Assembly (NCBI GenBank): GCA_900544385.1
Contig: UQVD01000037.1
Span: 1-19,692 of the forward strand
Reading direction: 5' to 3'
DNA from: an uncultured Collinsella sp.
GTDB lineage: Bacteria; Actinomycetota; Coriobacteriia; Coriobacteriales; Coriobacteriaceae
Length of the DNA stretch: 19,692 nucleotides
This document shows positions 15,380 through 19,692 of the stretch, one piece after another; the stretch's first letter is position 1, and each line of letters starts with the position of its first letter. Position numbers and translations under genes: made by a program. The notes below the pieces were generated by a model, which ran no database searches, was not told the DNA's origin, and saw nothing but the letters and a program-made list of their open reading frames with translations.

Positions 15380-15583
15380 CTACGTTTGATCAATGCCACA
15401 GTGATCTACAACGCAGATGCTGCCGCCATCCATGTCATAGTCGCAGTAATCGTATGCACCACAGCCATCTGCTTTATCATAAACAGTACAGATGTCAGTA
15501 ATGCCCAAGAGGCAGTCAAAAGACATCGGCTTCACGCCTGCCTCGTCGCCACTTCCTGGATTAATCGGATGAATATGCTTCAC
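15380..15583 (-). CDS. Cys-rich RiPP precursor peptide B
   Basis: A 67-residue peptide read from a GTG (15583-15581) behind the strong ribosome site GGGAGGTAGTC. A longer frame starts upstream, but the ribosome site and the match to peptide A fix this start. It begins MKHIHPINPGSGDEAG and carries six cysteines at C24, C32, C41, C47, C57 and C62 within a Gly/Asp/Tyr-rich core (TDIC, DYC, SIC, DHC). The core aligns with peptide A around LG-TDIC-x2-YD-KA with small gaps. The net charge is acidic. It lies 169 bases after the maturase stop and 30 bases upstream of peptide A. The expected fate is Cys crosslinking by the maturase and then export; the crosslink type and bioactivity are not visible. 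Confidence 0.8.
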   Translation of the reverse strand: MKHIHPINPGSGDEAGVKPMSFDCLLGITDICTVYDKADGCGAYDYCDYDMDGGSICVVDHCGIDQT

Positions 15584-15641
15584 GACTACCTCCCTTTGAG
15601 TGCAGAAAAACCTCAATATTGTGTATAACAAACCAAGATGT

Positions 15642-15752
15642 CTAGTTCACCATATTTCTAGAATGGTTTCGGCGAACGTAGCAATAAGCTTCGCAGACGG
15701 TAATCAGAAGAACGAACACCTCCACAATGGTGACAGCAATGCGCTGAACCGC
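15642..15752 (-). other. In-frame hydrophobic extension after maturase stop
   Basis: Immediately after the TAA stop of the radical SAM gene the same frame stays open for 36 codons, encoding a stretch with a membrane-helix-like core (RIAVTIVEVFVLLITVCEAY) and a basic tail, ending at TAG. No ATG/GTG with a ribosome site fits it well (an in-frame GTG lacks one). It could be a separate small peptide, a readthrough tail, a remnant of a longer enzyme, or chance. Confidence 0.3.
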
Positions 15753-17111
15753 TTATTCCGATACAGTAGCTTCTCGTTGATTTTTCTCCTGCGAAGATGA
15801 GTGGCGGGAAATAAGGTCAAAAGCCATCTCGTAGCACATTTTTCTATATTCACATGATGCAGGGTGTAGACTCTTGGGCAAGTAGCCGTGCTCGTCTGCA
15901 GCCTCCCAGCTACAGCCCCCACCACAGAAAGACCGAGCCCAACAGTCCGTACAGTCAATTCTTTTTTCGACACCCTGACTCCAGTTTTCAATATACCTAG
16001 TTTCGTCAATTCCGGTGACGATGTTGCCCATTTTGAATCGCATCATCCCGACAAACCTGTGACAGGGGTATACGTCCCCTTCGGGAGTCACGGAAATAAA
16101 ACGCCTGCCAGCCCCGCATCCGACAAAGGCGATCCTGTTGCTCATAATCAAATCAACTGCAGTTTTCAATGTTCTAAACAAGGGCTTTTCCCCTTGATCA
16201 ATCTGTTTGAGATATTGATCCGCCAAATCTATTAGGCCCGCCCTGATTTTGTTTAATGAGTGTTCGTCGAGTTTGATATTCTCATCGAATGAGCTCACGG
16301 GCGAGAAGTAAATCCTTCTGAAGCCCATCTCTTTAAACTGAAGATAGTCTTCAACAAGGTTACAGTTATTATTTGTTAAGGTCGCTCTTGCGCCGAAGGG
16401 GAACGACTCGGAAAAACGACGAACGTTTTTGTCGATATCGGAGAAAGAGCCGCCTCCCGTCTTGTACGGGCGCGATGCATCGTGCTTGCATCCTGTACCA
16501 TCGAGACTAATCAGAACAGAAAACCCGTGCTCCTTGAAAGAATTCACAGCAGTGTCATTCAAAAGCGTTCCGTTGGTCGTAATAGAATAGGTAAAGTTTC
16601 TATTGGGGTATATTCTTTTTGAATAGTCGACCGTTTTCCATATCAGCGGCTCGTTAATCATGGGTTCCCCACCAAAAAAGACGATCGCAAGCGTTTCGTT
16701 TTCCGATGAACTTGCGACGAGGTAGTCGACCGCCTTGAAGGCTATCTCGTCTGTCATCAGCAGAGGAGACGTTCCATAATCTCCTTTACCGGCAAAACAG
16801 TAACTACAACCAAGGTTGCATGCATGTGAAACGTGGAGTTCGATGGATCTAAGTTTTCGAGGCGTGTCTTTTGTTAAGAAAGTCCGCTCAGACAATCGTT
16901 GATACTCATCAATGTCGTCTTCAAGTTCTGCTATGGTCGTTTGGTCGTAGCCTTTCGCAGCAAGTGACTTTGTTAGCAACTTCGAGTTGACCGTTCTTCC
17001 CGATGCTTCAAATATGCGAAGCGCATCTTCTGATGCTTGGTCAACCTGAAAGCAATTGCGAGTGACCTCATCGAAGCAGTAACGACGATCACGTACTGAG
17101 AAAAAATGCAT
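15753..17111 (-). CDS. Radical SAM/SPASM peptide maturase
   Basis: A 452-residue enzyme predicted to modify the Cys-rich peptides encoded directly downstream. An N-terminal segment (about 1-75, MHFFSVRDRRYCFDEVTRNC) looks like the precursor-recognition domain found at the start of SPASM peptide maturases. The radical SAM core has CNLGCSYC with C98, C102 and C105 for the first 4Fe-4S cluster, FFGGEP 145-150 contacting SAM, and ISLDGTG 201-207. The SPASM region carries C332, C350, C387, C390, C396, C400 and C420, the number and spacing needed for two auxiliary clusters. Such enzymes form Cys thioether or C-C links in sactipeptides, ranthipeptides and related products. The ATG at 17111 with TGAGGAA ahead is preferred over a GTG ten codons upstream. 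It is the first gene of the operon. Codon use is AT-rich relative to the core genes. Confidence 0.93.
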   Translation of the reverse strand: MHFFSVRDRRYCFDEVTRNCFQVDQASEDALRIFEASGRTVNSKLLTKSLAAKGYDQTTIAELEDDIDEYQRLSERTFLTKDTPRKLRSIELHVSHACNLGCSYCFAGKGDYGTSPLLMTDEIAFKAVDYLVASSSENETLAIVFFGGEPMINEPLIWKTVDYSKRIYPNRNFTYSITTNGTLLNDTAVNSFKEHGFSVLISLDGTGCKHDASRPYKTGGGSFSDIDKNVRRFSESFPFGARATLTNNNCNLVEDYLQFKEMGFRRIYFSPVSSFDENIKLDEHSLNKIRAGLIDLADQYLKQIDQGEKPLFRTLKTAVDLIMSNRIAFVGCGAGRRFISVTPEGDVYPCHRFVGMMRFKMGNIVTGIDETRYIENWSQGVEKRIDCTDCWARSFCGGGCSWEAADEHGYLPKSLHPASCEYRKMCYEMAFDLISRHSSSQEKNQREATVSE

Positions 17112-17627
17112 ACGTTCCTCAATTTCATGCTGGACTGGCACTAACCTTGTTTATTGTTGCGCAGCTATAAAAAACCACCAGCGGGGATTCGGTGTGCGGC
17201 CCAATCGGACTCCCAAAAGGTTCTATTTGAGACTGGCAAGCTTTGTGTTGTTGGCACTTCGACAGCGCTCTTTATTCCAACATGGAGCCTCGCAGTTTGA
17301 GTCGACTTGCCTCTGGAAGGTCCGATCTTAACTTGATTTAGGATGAAAACAGATTACAGGCGCGCTCCTCTAGAAAGAAAGGAAACCAATCGCCGCCTTT
17401 CACCAGGAAAGTTTTTATAGCCCACCTCGAGCAAAATGAAAGATGCGAGAGCGATTGGGGAACAACGCGAATCTCCCCTTTTGGGTGGGAGCGAGCCTTC
17501 AGCCACCGGCGAACGACTCGCCCTGGTCAGAATCTGGAAGTGGTGCCGGGCCGCTTGGGCCTCCCCGGTGACTTCGTGGGGCTTACCTGCCTGACGTCGA
17601 GGAGTACATCCGCAAGATTCGTTCCCT
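17112..17627. other. Island right end, no intact gene
   Basis: These 516 bases hold no convincing gene. The first part should carry the promoter of the radical SAM operon, though no clean -35/-10 pair is visible. A perfect 8-base inverted pair, CCAATCGC (17386-17393) and GCGATTGG (17451-17458), could close a structured RNA. The part near 17581-17640 has one short open frame (a YLPDVEEYIRKIR segment) that ends quickly and may be a remnant of an unknown gene. GC rises towards the FHA remnant. Confidence 0.5.
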
Positions 17628-17680
17628 ATGCCGTTTGCTCTCACGCCCGCCTTAGTTCCAAGTCGGGCGAGCCGCCGCGC

Positions 17681-18110
17681 TCATGCGACCCGTGGCGGCG
17701 ACACGTCGACGCCGCGCTCGCTGAGCACATCTTCGGTCGCGGGCGAGCACGAGGTCGCGCCGGCGCATCCGCTGGGACTGCTGTGCGTGCAAAACGGCTA
17801 CGTGGTGAGCGTCCCGCGCTGGATTCAGCCGAGTGAGGAAGGCGTTGAGATCGGCGCGCTGGCAACGGGGGAGGGCGGCATCACCGACGTCGGCGACGAC
17901 GTCTCGGCCCGCCATGCCCATATCTGGTGCGACGAGTCTGGCGCATGGTTTGTCGAGGACCTGTCGTCCACTAACGGCACCGTGGTGGTAAACGGGGCCA
18001 CGAGTGTGTGTATTCAAGTAGAGCCCGGCCGCTCCGCCCAGCTCCACCCCGGCGACGAGCTCAAACTCGGCGAATCCACCACCTACGCCATCCTGCTCGG
18101 CGCCCTCTAG
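17681..18110 (+). pseudogene. 5'-truncated FHA domain gene
   Basis: This matches residues about 170-312 of the intact FHA gene at 10410-11348 and ends at the same stop, but lacks its first 170 residues. It keeps the linker, SARH and SSTNGT, so the FHA domain is complete (GEGGITDVGDDVSARHAHIW). An ATG at 17628 could start a 160-residue protein, but no ribosome site is evident and the first residues do not match the family. It might still make a free FHA domain that competes with the full protein. It marks the right edge of the island. Confidence 0.8.
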
Positions 18111-18139
18111 CCGGCAGTTAGGTGTTCCTTTCCTGCCGG
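18111..18139 (+). terminator. Hairpin after FHA remnant
   Basis: CCGGCAG (18111-18117) pairs with CTGCCGG (18133-18139) just after the stop. It is the counterpart of the hairpin at 11366-11398 and has no T-tract. Confidence 0.35.
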
Positions 18140-18260
18140 TACTTGGGGACACTCCTTGGCGCGTCAGAGCCAGTCGTCCGGGGATGGAGGGACCATTCTG
18201 GCCTTTGGCGGTCACCCGAGGTAAAGGCACCCGAGGTAAACCTTTACCGCCCGCCTATAT

Positions 18261-18293
18261 TTGTCGAAATTACACTTAACGGCGGGGTACAAT
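18261..18293 (+). promoter_or_regulatory. Probable nifJ promoter
   Basis: The -10 box TACAAT (18288-18293) is close to consensus. TTGTCG (18261-18266) is the best -35-like hexamer but gives a 21-base spacer, which is longer than usual. The start would be near 18300, giving a leader of about 275 bases before the nifJ start. Confidence 0.5.
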
Positions 18294-18574
18294 AAGCCCG
18301 CATGCGGATTTCCGTTGCGGGCGCTTCCCATCGCCGGGGCGTGCCCGGGAGCATCCGGCATGCGGCCTTTGCGGCGCTCGGTCATGTGCAAGACGGGCGG
18401 TCGGGTCTGTGGGGCGCATCAGCTGCCCCTCGCCTCGGCATGTCTTCTCTCCACGCCACGTACCTGCTGCTGAGCCTGCCTGCCAGATGATTGGAAGCAA
18501 CAGCGAAAATCCCATCACGCCAACATCCCGGCAATCGCCGGGGCCTGTATACCTATATGAGAGGAGAGGGGTAT
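18294..18574 (+). other. Long GC-rich nifJ leader, structured
   Basis: About 280 bases between the -10 and the nifJ start hold no gene I support. Near the end, CCCGGC-AATC-GCCGGG (18527-18542) forms a 6-bp hairpin ending 16 bases before the GAGGAGAGGGG ribosome site (18560-18570). Such a leader could regulate expression, but I recognise no known riboswitch core in it. Confidence 0.4.
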
Positions 18575-19645
<1,071 letters not shown>

Positions 19646-19692
19646 CTGTCTCTTATACACATCTGACGCTGCCGACGATATGCAGTGTGTAG
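19646..19692 (+). other. Illumina Nextera adapter (i5 side), artefact
   Basis: CTGTCTCTTATACACATCT (19646-19664) is the Tn5 mosaic end, followed by GACGCTGCCGACGA (19665-19678), the Nextera i5-side sequence, then 8 bases in the index position (TATGCAGT, 19679-19686) and GTGTAG leading into the P5 primer. It is not genomic and truncates nifJ. Confidence 0.98.

Larger units (their letters stand above)
17681..18219 (+). repeat. Right direct repeat (FHA 3' end and flank)
   Basis: This is the right copy of the direct repeat described at 10918-11465. Beyond the FHA stop it still matches for about 110 bases (ACTTGGGGACACTCCTTGGC and so on), with shorter spacing just after the stop. The match ends near 18219, where the nifJ upstream region begins. 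Compared with the left copy it has small deletions and scattered substitutions. Confidence 0.85.

Noticed and set aside
17380..17580. T-box or cobalamin riboswitch in the structured island end
   Set aside because: There are faint resemblances (a GGGTGGGAGCGAG stretch, a GGAAGTGGTGCC stretch, an 8-bp closing stem), but neither the T-box core nor the B12 box is complete. A covariance model search would settle it.
17354..17644. 96-codon minus-strand frame at the island's right end
   Set aside because: No ribosome site, no domain, and biased composition; it looks like a chance frame.
11466..17680. tRNA gene or integrase marking a classical genomic island
   Set aside because: No tRNA-like cloverleaf, site-specific recombinase or phage gene was seen. 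The FHA direct repeats explain the borders better.

Overview
The window looks like chromosomal DNA of a high-GC anaerobic gut actinobacterium of the class Coriobacteriia, probably Collinsella or a close relative. The evidence is the strong GC bias of the core genes, the order dnaX-ybaB-recR, actinobacterial-style Ser/Thr kinase plus FHA gene pairs, and a pyruvate:ferredoxin oxidoreductase (nifJ) gene. The genus is an inference. Both ends (1-46 and 19646-19692) are unremoved Illumina Nextera library adapters including index bases, so the genomic sequence runs only from 47 to 19645.

Layout. 47-3056 (minus strand): a YcxB-like membrane protein, a membrane-tethered Ser/Thr kinase and the start of a DUF3662/FHA (FhaA-like) protein, with the last two overlapping by 4 bases. 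3172-7414: the replication and repair genes dnaX (+), a one-helix membrane protein (-), ybaB (+) and recR (+). 7660-11348 (+): a compact three-gene operon made of a membrane-anchored Ser/Gly-linker protein, a second membrane Ser/Thr kinase and an FHA protein, preceded by paired palindromes and a terminator in its leader. 18575-19645 (+): the first 357 codons of nifJ.

Between about 11466 and 17680 lies a visibly more AT-rich island of about 6.2 kb, bracketed by two diverged direct repeats of about 0.54 kb. Each repeat holds the 3' end of the FHA gene and its downstream flank. The left copy belongs to an intact FHA gene and the right copy is a 5'-truncated remnant joined to the nifJ upstream region. 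Inside the island, left to right: a decayed methyltransferase, a perfect 20-bp-stem hairpin, an ABC exporter (+), a dead IS110-like transposase fragment with hairpins upstream, a bidirectional terminator, and a minus-strand operon.

That operon is the main find. It encodes a radical SAM/SPASM peptide maturase, followed by two small homologous cysteine-rich peptides that both begin MKHIHP, and a 35-residue membrane peptide. This is the architecture of a ribosomally made, post-translationally modified peptide (RiPP) system. The inferred scheme is that the maturase installs crosslinks, probably Cys thioethers, on the two precursors and that the convergent ABC exporter or another transporter secretes the product. 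The product and its activity cannot be told from the sequence.
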